64,000 nt of DNA from Pelolinea submarina (GCF_003966975.1 NZ_AP018437.1:1984001-2048000), one strand, 5' to 3'; shown: positions 16,105-24,822, numbered from the stretch's first letter. Notes: generated from the sequence alone by a model not told the origin. Made by a program: numbers and translations.

Positions 16105-16722
16105 ATGAAATATAAAAAATCACTAATTGCCATTCTTGTCGTCTTAACATTGACGATTGTATCTATTAAAACACGGCCTGTGGATGCCCAGGAACTTGAA
16201 CAGCAGCCAACTGTAGCTATTCCCACCGTCACCGGGACTCCTGAAGGCGTCACGATCACCGTTCCGTTGGACCAGGAGTATGTCAATGTGCGCAATGGGC
16301 CAGGCACTTTGTATGACCTGGTTGGCCGTCTGGTTGCCGGGCAAAAAGCGGCGGTTTTAGGTCGTTCGGAAGGCGGTGATTGGCTGCTCATCCAATATTT
16401 CGGCGGCCCGGATAATCAGGGCTGGATTTATGCGGCGCCTGTCTCACTCTCTGCCGGAGAGGTTTCCATTGTAGAACCACCCCCAACGCTCACGCCTGCC
16501 ATGACCCAGACTATTAATGCCACCCTGGCGGCGCAGTTCATTACCACACCGATTCCCACCCGCTTGGCTACTTTTACGCCAGCGGAATCCCTGGTCATCC
16601 CGACCTATGTAGATGTCTCGCGTACGTCTTTGGCGGGGAGCATCCCTATGGGTTTGGTCATCCTCATTGTGGGGGGGATAGGAGCCATATTGGCGGTCAT
16701 CTCGGTTATCCGAGGACATTAA
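16105..16722 (+). CDS. Secreted/anchored bacterial SH3-domain protein
   Basis: The 205-residue protein has an N-terminal signal segment (KKSLIAILVVLTLTIVSI), a bacterial SH3 domain (about 50-115: EYVNVRNGPGTLYDLVGRL, GDWLLIQY, GWIYAAPVSL), a Pro/Thr-rich linker and a C-terminal membrane span (GLVILIVGGIGAILAVISVI). The SH3 domain should face outside and probably binds cell-wall or other envelope polymer. Its stop codon overlaps that of the convergent patatin gene by four bases. Confidence 0.85.
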   Translation: MKYKKSLIAILVVLTLTIVSIKTRPVDAQELEQQPTVAIPTVTGTPEGVTITVPLDQEYVNVRNGPGTLYDLVGRLVAGQKAAVLGRSEGGDWLLIQYFGGPDNQGWIYAAPVSLSAGEVSIVEPPPTLTPAMTQTINATLAAQFITTPIPTRLATFTPAESLVIPTYVDVSRTSLAGSIPMGLVILIVGGIGAILAVISVIRGH

Positions 16723-17642
16723 TCAGGTTTTATTTCGCTCAGCAGCGATCCTTTCATGTATGAAGGACGCATCCAGCGGTTTATACGTTTGAAAGTAGAG
16801 AAGGAAGCGTTTAAGTCTTTAAGCGATTCTTTGACGGATTCTTCTCCATACGCGATGGCTTCATCAACGTTGATCGGATCCATGATGGAGTATTTATAGA
16901 TCTTGGGATGCAGCAGAACATCCGGTTTTTCAATACGCAGACGTAATTCCGCGATCATATTTGAAGTAATATCGTTGGAATCCACAAATACTTTCATGGC
17001 CTGGCTCAGACGCAACTGAGCGAAGTGCTGCATGAGGAAATCAGGAACCCGAACGTAGGAAGGCACTTGAATTTTTTCGGCTTCACCCCATTCGCTATTG
17101 GGTACCGACAAGCTGACTGCGACAATTGGGTAGTCGGGAAATAGCCAGCGCGCCGCTGAAACCGGCACCGGATCCAGGACACCGCCGTCCACCAGATCCA
17201 TAGCACCCATACGCACTGCCGGGAACAAGCCCGGAATTGCCGAGGTAGCCTGAATCGCAGGCAGGATTTTCCCGGTATTGATAATAATCTCGCGGCCGGT
17301 ATTGATGTCCACAGCGGTGGAAACAAAGGGAATTTTGAGGTCACTAAAGGACATATCCCCAAGTTTTTCGTGGAGGAAATTAAAAAATCCCTGCAGCCCT
17401 ACCAGGGAAGGCGCGTCGTTGGGCGCGCGGTTGATCATTTTTTGGAAATCCAGACTTTTATAAAAGCTTTCCATTTCCTGCGGGGAGAAACCGGCTGCGT
17501 ACAAAGCGCCGACGATACCGCCAACACTGGTACCGGCGATTGCTGAAATTTCAAAGCCTTCCTCCAATAATTGGCGAATAACGCCGATGTGCGCAAAGCC
17601 TTTGATGCCTCCGCCGCCTAAAGCTAAGGTAATCCTTTTCAT
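16719..17642 (-). CDS. Patatin-like phospholipase
   Basis: From the ATG at 17642 the product has 307 residues. It opens with the oxyanion loop LALGGGGIKGFAHIG (5-19), the nucleophile elbow GTSVGG (about 39-44) and the catalytic Asp in LVDGGVLDPVPV (about 151-162), the complete Ser-Asp dyad of patatins. It should be a cytoplasmic or membrane-associated lipid acyl hydrolase of the RssA/YlbK-like group. The frame is open 34 codons further up, but family alignment starts at this Met and the extension is AT-rich. Confidence 0.92.
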   Translation of the reverse strand: MKRITLALGGGGIKGFAHIGVIRQLLEEGFEISAIAGTSVGGIVGALYAAGFSPQEMESFYKSLDFQKMINRAPNDAPSLVGLQGFFNFLHEKLGDMSFSDLKIPFVSTAVDINTGREIIINTGKILPAIQATSAIPGLFPAVRMGAMDLVDGGVLDPVPVSAARWLFPDYPIVAVSLSVPNSEWGEAEKIQVPSYVRVPDFLMQHFAQLRLSQAMKVFVDSNDITSNMIAELRLRIEKPDVLLHPKIYKYSIMDPINVDEAIAYGEESVKESLKDLNASFSTFKRINRWMRPSYMKGSLLSEIKPD

Positions 17643-17837
17643 ATTATTATTTACGTCCCAAGTAACAAAAAGTTGCAATATAGCGAATGCTACAGAAATT
17701 ATATTGTGGTTGATAATAAGCGCGATAAAATTTATATCTTTCAAATATAAAAAGATGAAAACAAAAACAAACTTCGTATAAATTACGATTATGCTTGCTT
17801 AAGAATATTAATAACAATAGGATGTTAAAATTAGCCC

Positions 17838-18284
17838 ATGGGAAATAAGATTGTCGCCAAAAACAGAAAGGCGAAATTTGAATACTTTCTGTTGGAAAAT
17901 TACGAAGCCGGAATTTCATTGAAGGGCAGTGAGATTAAATCCATACGCGCGGGTCAAATTAGTATTGCTGAGGCTTACGTTCAAATCACGGAAGAAGAAG
18001 CCTGGCTGATTAACGCGCATATTGCCCCTTATGACCCTGCCAGCCGTGAAAACCACGATCCTTTACGCAAGCGGCGATTGCTGCTGCATAAAAATGAGAT
18101 CTATGAGATTTGGCAGGCGGTCCGCAGCAAAGGCCTTACGGTGATTCCCACCGAGGTTTATCTCAGCAACGGCCTGGCAAAGTTGAATATTGCGCTCGCC
18201 AAGGGCAAAAAATTGTATGATAAGCGGCAGGAAATTGCCAAGCGGGATTATCAAAGAGATCTCGATCGAGAAGGAAAAAGGTAA
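17838..18284 (+). CDS. smpB: SsrA-binding protein
   Basis: The 148-residue protein matches SmpB over its whole length: NRKAKFEYFLLENYEAGI, LKGSEIKSIRAG, EAWLINAHIAPYDPASRENHDP and the basic C-terminal tail (YDKRQEIAKRDYQRDLDREGKR region). It binds tmRNA and delivers it to stalled ribosomes. No ssrA gene is visible in the window. The next gene starts 14 bases downstream on the same strand. Confidence 0.97.
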   Translation: MGNKIVAKNRKAKFEYFLLENYEAGISLKGSEIKSIRAGQISIAEAYVQITEEEAWLINAHIAPYDPASRENHDPLRKRRLLLHKNEIYEIWQAVRSKGLTVIPTEVYLSNGLAKLNIALAKGKKLYDKRQEIAKRDYQRDLDREGKR

Positions 18285-18297
18285 ACAGGATAACTTT

Positions 18298-19860
18298 ATG
18301 ATTAGTTTGGATGGGCACTCACTCAGTCTTAATGCAGTAATAAGAGCATCGCGTTTTAACGAAAATGTCGAACTTTCACAATCCGCAAAAGCTGCCATGC
18401 AGAAATCACAGGAGAATTTACAGGCTATTATCGCTCAATCCAAACCGGTTTACGGGCTGAACACCGGGTTCGGGATTTTTGCCGACCGGACCATCACCCG
18501 TGCGGAAAGTCAGCAGTTGAACCGCAACCTGATCCTCAGTCATGCGGTTGGCACCGGCAATCCACTGCCACAGGAAGTGGTGCGGGCGGCCATGCTGATT
18601 CGCGCCAATAGTCTGGCAAAAGGTTATTCTGGCATCAAGACCGATATGGTGCACGTTCTTTTGGAAATGCTGAATAAGGGCGTAATTCCGGTGGTTTACG
18701 ATAAAGGCTCATTGGGTTCCTCCGGCGACTTATGTATGCTGGCGCAGATGGCTCTGGTTGCCAGCACTTCTCCCCAGGAGAAAGAATCCGAAAGCGGCTT
18801 TGCGGTTTATCAGGGCGAGGTTATGAGCGGACGCGCGGCTATGCAGAAGGCAGGAATTGAACGCCTGACGCTGTCGGATAAAGACGGATTGGCGCTCATC
18901 AATGGAGCGACATTTTCCGCTGCGTTGTTGGCGTTGGCGGTATATGACAGCGCTTATCTATGCTATCTGGGTGATTTAGCTGCTGCGTTGAGCTTTGAAG
19001 CGCTTCTGGCGCGCACTGATCCGCTGCATCCCGAATTGCATCAGGCCCGTGAATTAGCCGGACAGATTGACTCCGCGGCTAATATTTCGCATTTCCTGGA
19101 AGACAGCACCTTCGTCAATGCCCATCACCAGGTGCAGGACGCTTATTCTCTACGCTGCGCGCCTCAAGTACATGGGGCAGTGCGAGACACGCTGGGTTTT
19201 GTGCAATCTACCGTGACGCGCGAGATCAACGCGGCTACCGATAATCCACTGATTGTGGGTGAGGGGCTGGCCATTTCCGGCGGCAACTTCCACGGTGAAG
19301 CAGTCGGTATGAACGCGGACTTCCTGTCAATTGCGTTATCCGAGCTTTCCGGAATTTCCGAGCGGCGCACCTTCCGTTTGATGGACAGTCATTTGAACAA
19401 CGGCCTGCCGGCCATGCTGGTGGGAAATGCGGAAAAAGCGGGGCTTAATTCGGGCATTATGATGCTGCAATATACCGCTGCATCGCTGGTGCTGGAGAAC
19501 CAAACGCTGTGTTCGCCGGATTCGGTGCGTTCACTGCCGACTTCGGCCAACCAGGAAGACTTCAATGCCAATGCGTATAATGCCGCCTGGCATTTACATC
19601 AGGTACTGGAGAACGCGGCCAAGATTATCTGTATTGAAATTTACACTGCCTGCCGGGCTATCGATTTACGCCGGAATGCCATGCCAAAACTGTGTTTAGG
19701 CCGGGAAACAGCCGAAGTATATGATTGGGTACGGGCTTTAATTCCCTATCAGGATGGCGATGCATATTGGAAAGAAGAAATCGATCTTCTGCAGGAAGAA
19801 CTCATCTATAAAAAGAATTTCAGAGAAACCTTTTACAATACTGAATTGACAAAAGCATAA
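18298..19860 (+). CDS. Histidine/aromatic amino-acid ammonia-lyase family protein (MIO enzyme)
   Basis: The 520-residue protein has the full lyase fold: catalytic YGLNTGFG (Tyr 52), the prosthetic-group loop GSLGSSGDLCMLAQ (residues 137-150), NFHGEAVGMNADF, a TDNPL region and TSANQEDFNAN. The cofactor MIO normally forms from Ala-Ser-Gly; here the triad is Ser 141-Ser 142-Gly 143. The TSANQEDH motif of histidase has Phe in place of His. The substrate is therefore not safely histidine, and no other hut genes are nearby. Start 18298 has AGGA seven bases upstream; an open frame from 18190 overlaps smpB. Confidence 0.85.
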   Translation: MISLDGHSLSLNAVIRASRFNENVELSQSAKAAMQKSQENLQAIIAQSKPVYGLNTGFGIFADRTITRAESQQLNRNLILSHAVGTGNPLPQEVVRAAMLIRANSLAKGYSGIKTDMVHVLLEMLNKGVIPVVYDKGSLGSSGDLCMLAQMALVASTSPQEKESESGFAVYQGEVMSGRAAMQKAGIERLTLSDKDGLALINGATFSAALLALAVYDSAYLCYLGDLAAALSFEALLARTDPLHPELHQARELAGQIDSAANISHFLEDSTFVNAHHQVQDAYSLRCAPQVHGAVRDTLGFVQSTVTREINAATDNPLIVGEGLAISGGNFHGEAVGMNADFLSIALSELSGISERRTFRLMDSHLNNGLPAMLVGNAEKAGLNSGIMMLQYTAASLVLENQTLCSPDSVRSLPTSANQEDFNANAYNAAWHLHQVLENAAKIICIEIYTACRAIDLRRNAMPKLCLGRETAEVYDWVRALIPYQDGDAYWKEEIDLLQEELIYKKNFRETFYNTELTKA

Positions 19861-19880
19861 AAAGAAGGTATTGATTAAGT

Positions 19881-21011
19881 ATGTTGGATAATAAAGACCG
19901 AATTAGTCGTAGAACTTTCCTCGAAAGAGGATTAGTGGGTTTAGGCGGCTTGGCTGTGATGCCTGTGTTTAAAGGCAGCAAGTCAAAGCTGGCTGAATTC
20001 CCTGATAGCGAATACCTGGGGCGGAACACCGTGTATATCCCGTCTTCTTTGCCAATTCGCTCCAAACCAAATGCCGATGCGGATGTTGTGCGCACTCTGA
20101 GCGAGGATGAATGCGTCGTCTGGCTGCGTGAAGTGGTCGGCGATCATCCCCTTGGCCGTCCCAACCGCAAGTGGGTTGAAACACCGGAAGGGTATATTTA
20201 TTCCCCCAGCTTGCAACGGGTAAAGAATCTGCCCAACGAACCTGTCACTACATTGCCAACCTATGGCGAAGATACCGGTATGTGGGTCGAAGTGACTGTT
20301 CCTTACGTGAACCTTACTTTGGAAAATCCGCCGGCCAAGTCGCCCTGGTTGAACGCAGTTTCGTCTACTTTATGGCGCTTGTATTACAGCCAGGTTATCT
20401 GGGTGGACCAGATTGCCATGGGAGAGGACGGCAATATTCTCTATCGTGTGAACGAGCGTTATGGCTCTTACGGCGATATCTTCTGGGCGGATGCGCGCGC
20501 TTTCCGTATTATTACCGAAGAGGAATTGGCGCCGATTAATCCGGATGCGACCGATAAGAGGATTGTAGTTGACCTCAACGCCCAATCACTGACCTGTTAT
20601 GAAGGCAATACGGAAGTTTATTTCTGCCAGATTTCTTCAGGCAGGACGTTGGATGATCTGGGGAATCCGGTAGAAACCTGGGCAACACCGGAAGGAAATT
20701 ATTGGGTTTGGCGCAAAGTAATTTCGCTGCACATGAGCGGAGGTACTGCCGGCGCCACCGCACAAGGCTTTGACACCATGGCCATCCCATGGACTTCCCT
20801 GTTTGTTGGCGAAGGTATGGCTATCCACGGTGCTTTCTGGCACAACGATTTCGGCACGCCCAAATCACACGGTTGTGTCAACACCACGCCCGAAGATGCC
20901 AAATGGATTTTCCGCTGGAATACTCCCCAGGTGCCTTATGGGACAGGCGACATCAGCGATACGCTTAATTACACAGGCACCAAGATCGAAGTAGTGAAAC
21001 GCCTTTACTAA
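19881..21011 (+). CDS. L,D-transpeptidase (YkuD) with twin-arginine-like leader
   Basis: The 376-residue protein begins with ISRRTFLERGLVGLGGLAV, which resembles a twin-arginine signal. An SH3-like region follows (about 45-120, PIRSKPNADADVVRTL, KWVETPEGYIYSPSLQ). The C-terminal YkuD catalytic domain (about 225-375) contains the conserved His (AIHGAFWHND) and the SHGCVN nucleophile motif. It should make or remodel peptidoglycan 3-3 cross-links, or attach proteins to the wall, outside the membrane. It follows the lyase gene by 20 bases and is closed by a hairpin. Confidence 0.92.
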   Translation: MLDNKDRISRRTFLERGLVGLGGLAVMPVFKGSKSKLAEFPDSEYLGRNTVYIPSSLPIRSKPNADADVVRTLSEDECVVWLREVVGDHPLGRPNRKWVETPEGYIYSPSLQRVKNLPNEPVTTLPTYGEDTGMWVEVTVPYVNLTLENPPAKSPWLNAVSSTLWRLYYSQVIWVDQIAMGEDGNILYRVNERYGSYGDIFWADARAFRIITEEELAPINPDATDKRIVVDLNAQSLTCYEGNTEVYFCQISSGRTLDDLGNPVETWATPEGNYWVWRKVISLHMSGGTAGATAQGFDTMAIPWTSLFVGEGMAIHGAFWHNDFGTPKSHGCVNTTPEDAKWIFRWNTPQVPYGTGDISDTLNYTGTKIEVVKRLY

Positions 21012-21020
21012 TATGATAAT

Positions 21021-21055
21021 AAGTCCGGTTATGCCAATGGTATGAACCGGACTTT
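21021..21055 (+). terminator. Terminator-like hairpin after the L,D-transpeptidase gene
   Basis: A 10-bp inverted repeat AAGTCCGGTT / AACCGGACTT (21021-21030 and 21045-21054) follows the stop codon. Only a short T tract follows, so termination may be weak. Confidence 0.6.
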
Positions 21056-21088
21056 CACAAAAAATAATTCCAACTTATAAAACCCGAT

Positions 21089-21877
21089 ATGGCTATCCAT
21101 AAGAAAAACAGCCTTACATGGTACAGCGCCGATAGTCTTGAAACAGCCGGTGTCAAACACGGCTTCTTCATGCGCCGCGGCGGCTGCAGCCCGCAGCCCT
21201 GGGCCAGCCTGAATCTGGCTACCTCCGTGGGCGACTCACGCGAGAATGTGATTGAAAACCGCAACCGCATCGCAGACGCTTTAGGTATCGCTTGTGACAG
21301 TTATTATGATGTCTGGCAGGTGCACAGTGCCGCTGTGGTGCAAGCGCAGCGCCCGCGCCGTTTGGACGAAAAACACGTCCAGGCGGATGCCATAATAACG
21401 GACAAAAAAGGCGTTTCCATATTGATGCTGTTTGCCGACTGCGTACCCATGTTGTTCTATGATCCGATCAAGCAAGTTGTGGCGGGTGCGCATGGAGGAT
21501 GGCAAGGTACTTTTAAAGGTGTGGCAGTGGAAACAGTCAAGGCAATGCAGACAAGCTATGGTTCTGAACCCGGCGATATCCTGGCTGTGATTGGCCCTTC
21601 GATTTGTGCGCAGCATTATGAAGTCGGGCCGGAAGTTGTGCTTGCCGCAGAAACTCATTTCGATAGCGAAGATAACGTTGTTCTGAAAAAAGACGGCCGT
21701 ACCTATGTGGATTTGCAGTTGGCTAACCAACTATTTCTGGAACGCGCCGGACTGCGTCATATCGAACAAACCCGCATCTGTACCTTTGCGAATAATGAAG
21801 ATTGGTATTCCCATCGCGGAGAGAATGGCAAGACCGGCCGATTTGGAGCTGTGATCACACTGGGACGCGATGACTGA
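21089..21877 (+). CDS. pgeF: YfiH/PgeF family purine nucleoside phosphorylase (multicopper-like 'laccase domain' protein)
   Basis: The 262-residue protein has the DUF152 signature: GVKHGFFMRRGGCS, QVHSAAVV (metal His), DAIITDKKGVSILMLFADCVP (metal Cys) and GAHGGWQGTFKGV (second His). In several bacteria these proteins act as purine nucleoside phosphorylases or cell-wall amino-acid editing factors. The family's usual HAGWRGT reads HGGWQGT. The gene overlaps the next one by eight bases, a common pairing with YggU-type genes. Confidence 0.92.
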   Translation: MAIHKKNSLTWYSADSLETAGVKHGFFMRRGGCSPQPWASLNLATSVGDSRENVIENRNRIADALGIACDSYYDVWQVHSAAVVQAQRPRRLDEKHVQADAIITDKKGVSILMLFADCVPMLFYDPIKQVVAGAHGGWQGTFKGVAVETVKAMQTSYGSEPGDILAVIGPSICAQHYEVGPEVVLAAETHFDSEDNVVLKKDGRTYVDLQLANQLFLERAGLRHIEQTRICTFANNEDWYSHRGENGKTGRFGAVITLGRDD

Positions 21878-22154
21878 AATTGGAATGACTCTGAATGTGC
21901 GTGTCCAACCCTCTGCAAAAAAGGATGAAATTACCGGTTGGATGGATGACGGTACGCTGAAAGTAAAAGTGCGGGGAAAGCCTTTGGAAGGCAAAGCAAA
22001 CGAGAGTCTGGTCAAGTTCTTTAGCGAAATTTTTGATATTCCCAGAAATAATATCGAGATTCTTTCGGGGGATAAGTCCAGGAATAAACACTTAAAAATC
22101 AGCGGTATCAGTAAAGAGACAATTGATAAGTATCTGGAATCTCAAACGCGCTAG
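21870..22154 (+). CDS. DUF167 / YggU family protein
   Basis: The 94-residue protein matches the small YggU family: LNVRVQPSAKKDEITGWMDDGTLKVKVRGKPLEGKANESLVKF is spread over about residues 7-50, and the GKAN motif is diagnostic. Function is unknown; structures show a small alpha-beta fold. Its start overlaps pgeF by eight bases, implying coupled translation. Its stop overlaps that of the convergent gene by four bases. Confidence 0.9.
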   Translation: MTEIGMTLNVRVQPSAKKDEITGWMDDGTLKVKVRGKPLEGKANESLVKFFSEIFDIPRNNIEILSGDKSRNKHLKISGISKETIDKYLESQTR

Positions 22155-22852
22155 GATCCGTAAATAATCCGTCCGCAGGAGGTACAATAGAAAAGCTGGC
22201 TGCTGGAGCGAACTTGTTGGCATTCACCGGCGGTAAGCGAGGATCCGCAGGCCGAACAGGAGCTATCCTGTAATTGAGCGATTGCCAATCCATTCTTTAA
22301 ATTTCTCAGCCGCACATAGATTTTCATCTGTTCTTCAGGGATTTGGGTTTCCTGGCTGGAACGCTTGGCACTTAAATTCTTGATTGTATTTTCCAGATTT
22401 CCCTTTTCTGCAATCAATCTGGACTTGCCTGTTTCAAAGTCTGTCATGACTTTATTTAATTCATTCTGTAAAACGGAAGTCTTTTCCTCCGCCTTTTCCA
22501 GTTTTTCAAGCTGTTCAAGAGAGCGCTCCTCCAATTCACCCAGCATTTTATTCAAGGAGGCGATTTCCGCCTGTAAATCCTGGAGTTCTTTGGGGTTTTG
22601 GATGCGGCCGCTGTATAAGTTCGCTTCGCTTTGGGCTTTCTTTACTTTTTTCTGGTCGGTTTCATAGTCGATGGTCTCAAAATCGCTTTTGATCTTTCGT
22701 AATTCCGCCTCCATGGTTTCCACCCGCTTTTTTGCAAGCGCGACGTTTTTATCGGTTTCAATGGCGGTAAGAATTTCTTTTATACGATTTTGGGCGTGGT
22801 CTAATTCGGAATCAATACTTTGTAACTGAAAGAGTTGGAAGCCGACATTCAT
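22151..22852 (-). CDS. Coiled-coil protein with C4-type zinc ribbon (DUF164/zf-RING_7)
   Basis: The 233-residue protein is mostly a long two-part coiled coil (about 5-180, rich in Glu/Lys heptads). It ends with a C4 zinc ribbon (CSACGSSLTAG ... LFYCTSCGRIIYG, about 196-232). This is the widespread family that includes bacterial proteins annotated as putative nucleic-acid-binding; its function is not settled. It stands alone and diverges from the response regulator gene. Confidence 0.87.
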   Translation of the reverse strand: MNVGFQLFQLQSIDSELDHAQNRIKEILTAIETDKNVALAKKRVETMEAELRKIKSDFETIDYETDQKKVKKAQSEANLYSGRIQNPKELQDLQAEIASLNKMLGELEERSLEQLEKLEKAEEKTSVLQNELNKVMTDFETGKSRLIAEKGNLENTIKNLSAKRSSQETQIPEEQMKIYVRLRNLKNGLAIAQLQDSSCSACGSSLTAGECQQVRSSSQLFYCTSCGRIIYGS

Positions 22853-22957
22853 AGATGTTAGTTTATGGTATTCTTGTTATGTTTCATTCAATTGGTTAGT
22901 TTGATTGTACTGGATGGGATAACATTCGTCCAGTTTTATACGAATTTATGCCAAAGG

Positions 22958-22986
22958 TTGCAAAACAATTTTTACAATCCTATAAT
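22958..22986 (+). promoter_or_regulatory. Sigma-70 promoter of the response regulator gene
   Basis: TTGCAA (22958-22963) and a perfect TATAAT (22981-22986) are separated by 17 bases. They lie about 45 bases upstream of the regulator's ATG. Confidence 0.75.
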
Positions 22987-23029
22987 AATTTTGAAGTATA
23001 TTATTGTAACTAAATCATCAGGAGAGAGA

Positions 23030-23746
23030 ATGCCAACCTCAACAGCCAATAAAAAAATTCTTGTAGTCGATGATGAGGAGCGCATGCTCAGATTCATCCG
23101 GTTGAATCTTGAACATGACGGCTTTCAAGTAATTGAAGCGATAAAGGGGCACGAAGCCCTTGATAAAATGCGCACGGATATGCCTGACATGATTCTGTTG
23201 GACGTTATGCTGCCGGATTTGGATGGTTTTGAAGTCTTGAAAATGGTGCGCGAGATCAGCAATATCCCTGTGATTATGCTCACTGCCAAAGGGGAAGAAG
23301 ATGACCGCGTGCGCGGCCTGGAATTGGGAGCGGATGACTATGTGACCAAACCCTTCAGCCCGCGTGAGCTTGTCAGCCGCGTAAAAGCCGTGCTGCGCCG
23401 TGTCGAAATGGAGGGCGCCGAGGAAGTCGATGTCATCCAGGTGGACGACCGCCTCAAGATCGATTTCAACCGCCGCGAGATCTGGGTGGATGGCGAATTA
23501 GTCAAGCTGCGTCCCACAGAATACCGCTTGCTGTATCACCTGGTGCAGAATGCCGGTTGGGTCCTTACTTATGACCAAATTCTTTCCCGCGTTTGGGGTT
23601 ATGAATACCGTGATGAACCCCATTACGTGCGCCTGTACATTAATTACCTGCGCCAGAAACTGGAAGAGGATCCCGCCAATCCGAAATACATTCTCACTGA
23701 ACGTGGCGTTGGATACCGTTTTGTAGATTTCAAGCGCAAAGAATAA
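23030..23746 (+). CDS. OmpR/PhoB-type two-component response regulator
   Basis: The 238-residue protein has a receiver domain (acidic pair at 14-15, phospho-acceptor Asp 58 in LLDVMLPDLDG, MLTAKGEEDD, DYVTKPFSPRELV) and a C-terminal winged-helix DNA-binding domain (LRPTEYRLLYHLVQNAG, YVRLYINYLRQKLEEDP). It should bind DNA when phosphorylated. No histidine kinase gene is adjacent. I placed the start at 23030, after AGGAGAGAG; the open frame further upstream covers the promoter. A terminator follows immediately, so it is transcribed alone. Confidence 0.95.
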   Translation: MPTSTANKKILVVDDEERMLRFIRLNLEHDGFQVIEAIKGHEALDKMRTDMPDMILLDVMLPDLDGFEVLKMVREISNIPVIMLTAKGEEDDRVRGLELGADDYVTKPFSPRELVSRVKAVLRRVEMEGAEEVDVIQVDDRLKIDFNRREIWVDGELVKLRPTEYRLLYHLVQNAGWVLTYDQILSRVWGYEYRDEPHYVRLYINYLRQKLEEDPANPKYILTERGVGYRFVDFKRKE

Positions 23747-23769
23747 GAGAAGAACAATATAAATTTAAT

Positions 23770-23802
23770 AAAACGCTTGTGTTTTTCTGACACAGGCGTT
23801 TT
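23770..23802 (+). terminator. Rho-independent terminator after the response regulator
   Basis: A 12-bp stem AAAACGCTTGTG / CACAGGCGTTTT (one G-T pair) with a loop of nine lies 23 bases after the stop codon. Confidence 0.85.
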
Positions 23803-23850
23803 ATATTTAAGACCGTACGAGAATAGAAAAAAAACTGAAAGGAGTTTGAA

Positions 23851-24291
23851 ATGGCTAATCTAACTCGTTGGAATCCTGTGCGTGAAATGGTTGGAATGCG
23901 GGATGAGATGGATAGAATCTTTGATGACTTCTTCAGCCGCAGCCCGATCGAATATGAAGGTTATGGTTCAATCAATTTGGATATGATGCAGACTGAAGAT
24001 GATGTGGTAATTAAGGCATCTATCCCCGGCGTCAAAGCCGAAGATATCAATATCTCTGTTTCCGGTGATACTTTGACCATCCGCGGTGAAATGAAATCGG
24101 AAGAAGAGGTGGAAAAAGCGGATTATCATCTGCACGAGATTCACCAGGGTGCATTTGCGCGCTCGGTGCTGCTGCCTTGCCCGGTTGTGGCGGATAAGGC
24201 CAAAGCTGATTTCGAGAATGGTATTTTGAAATTGACACTGCCGAAAGCAGAGGAAATCAAACCTAAGACAATCACCGTCAAAGCTAAATAA
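23851..24291 (+). CDS. Hsp20 small heat-shock protein
   Basis: The 146-residue protein has the N-terminal NLTRWNPVREMVGMRDEMD, typical of bacterial sHsps, and a full alpha-crystallin domain (about 40-135: DDVVIKASIPGVKAEDINIS, DTLTIRGE, ARSVLLPCPV, ADFENGILKLTLPKAEE). It holds unfolding proteins in the cytoplasm. The C-terminal tail is short and the IxI motif is not clear. AAAGGAG precedes the ATG. No CIRCE element is visible upstream. Confidence 0.95.
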   Translation: MANLTRWNPVREMVGMRDEMDRIFDDFFSRSPIEYEGYGSINLDMMQTEDDVVIKASIPGVKAEDINISVSGDTLTIRGEMKSEEEVEKADYHLHEIHQGAFARSVLLPCPVVADKAKADFENGILKLTLPKAEEIKPKTITVKAK

Positions 24292-24321
24292 ATCGGCTGA
24301 TTAATATAATAAAAGTCTTAT

Positions 24322-24371
24322 AGTGCCAGCCAGCCAGAATAGGATAAAATCTAGCATATAAAGCTGGCACT
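24322..24371. repeat. Inverted repeat in the thioredoxin gene leader
   Basis: AGTGCCAGC (24322-24330) and GCTGGCACT (24363-24371) form a perfect 9-bp inverted repeat with a 32-base AT-rich centre, placed 30 bases before the thioredoxin ATG. It lacks a T tract, so it is not an obvious terminator; it could be an operator pair or an mRNA leader stem. Confidence 0.45.
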
Positions 24372-24400
24372 TAATATTTAATATTCAGGAGATAGAAATA

Positions 24401-24754
24401 ATGAATGAACCAGTCCATGTTACTGACGCAGCCTTTGAAAAAACCGTCCTGCAATCTAAAGTACCGGTAATTGTAGATTTCTGGGCCCCCTGGTGCGGCC
24501 CGTGTAAAATGGTGGCACCCATCTTGGATAAAGTCGCCAAGGATTATGAGGGTAAGTTGGTGGTTGCGAAGGTAAATACTGATGAGAATCAGGAATGGGC
24601 GGGACGCTATGGCGTTCAAGGTATCCCGACCATGTTATTTGTAGCGGAAGGAAAAGTCCTTCATCGCCAGGTAGGCGCTGTTCCTGAAGGAATTCTGCGC
24701 GATGCGCTCAACCAATTCCTGGAAGTTGCTGGAAGCGGTAAGGCTGAATCGTAA
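24401..24754 (+). CDS. trxA: Thioredoxin
   Basis: The 117-residue protein is a standard thioredoxin: VPVIVDFWAPWCGPCKMVAP with redox Cys 32 and Cys 35, then GVQGIPTMLFV containing the cis-Pro loop. It reduces disulfides in the cytoplasm. AGGAGA precedes the ATG. No thioredoxin reductase gene is adjacent, and a terminator closes the gene. Confidence 0.97.
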   Translation: MNEPVHVTDAAFEKTVLQSKVPVIVDFWAPWCGPCKMVAPILDKVAKDYEGKLVVAKVNTDENQEWAGRYGVQGIPTMLFVAEGKVLHRQVGAVPEGILRDALNQFLEVAGSGKAES

Positions 24755-24787
24755 TTTTGTGCTGTGTTATTGCATGAGAGAAATAAA

Positions 24788-24818
24788 ACAGGCATCGATA
24801 AGATGCCTGTTATTTTTT
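24788..24818 (+). terminator. Rho-independent terminator after trxA
   Basis: ACAGGCATC / GATGCCTGT (24788-24796 and 24802-24810) form a perfect 9-bp stem with a 5-base loop, followed by TATTTTTT. Confidence 0.9.
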
Positions 24819-24822
24819 AAAA

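Noticed and set aside
18190..18297. 36-codon extension of the ammonia-lyase gene
   Set aside because: It overlaps smpB in another frame and has no ribosome binding site; ATG 18298 has one.
23803..23850. CIRCE-type heat-shock operator before hsp20
   Set aside because: No TTAGCACTC/GAGTGCTAA inverted repeat is present.
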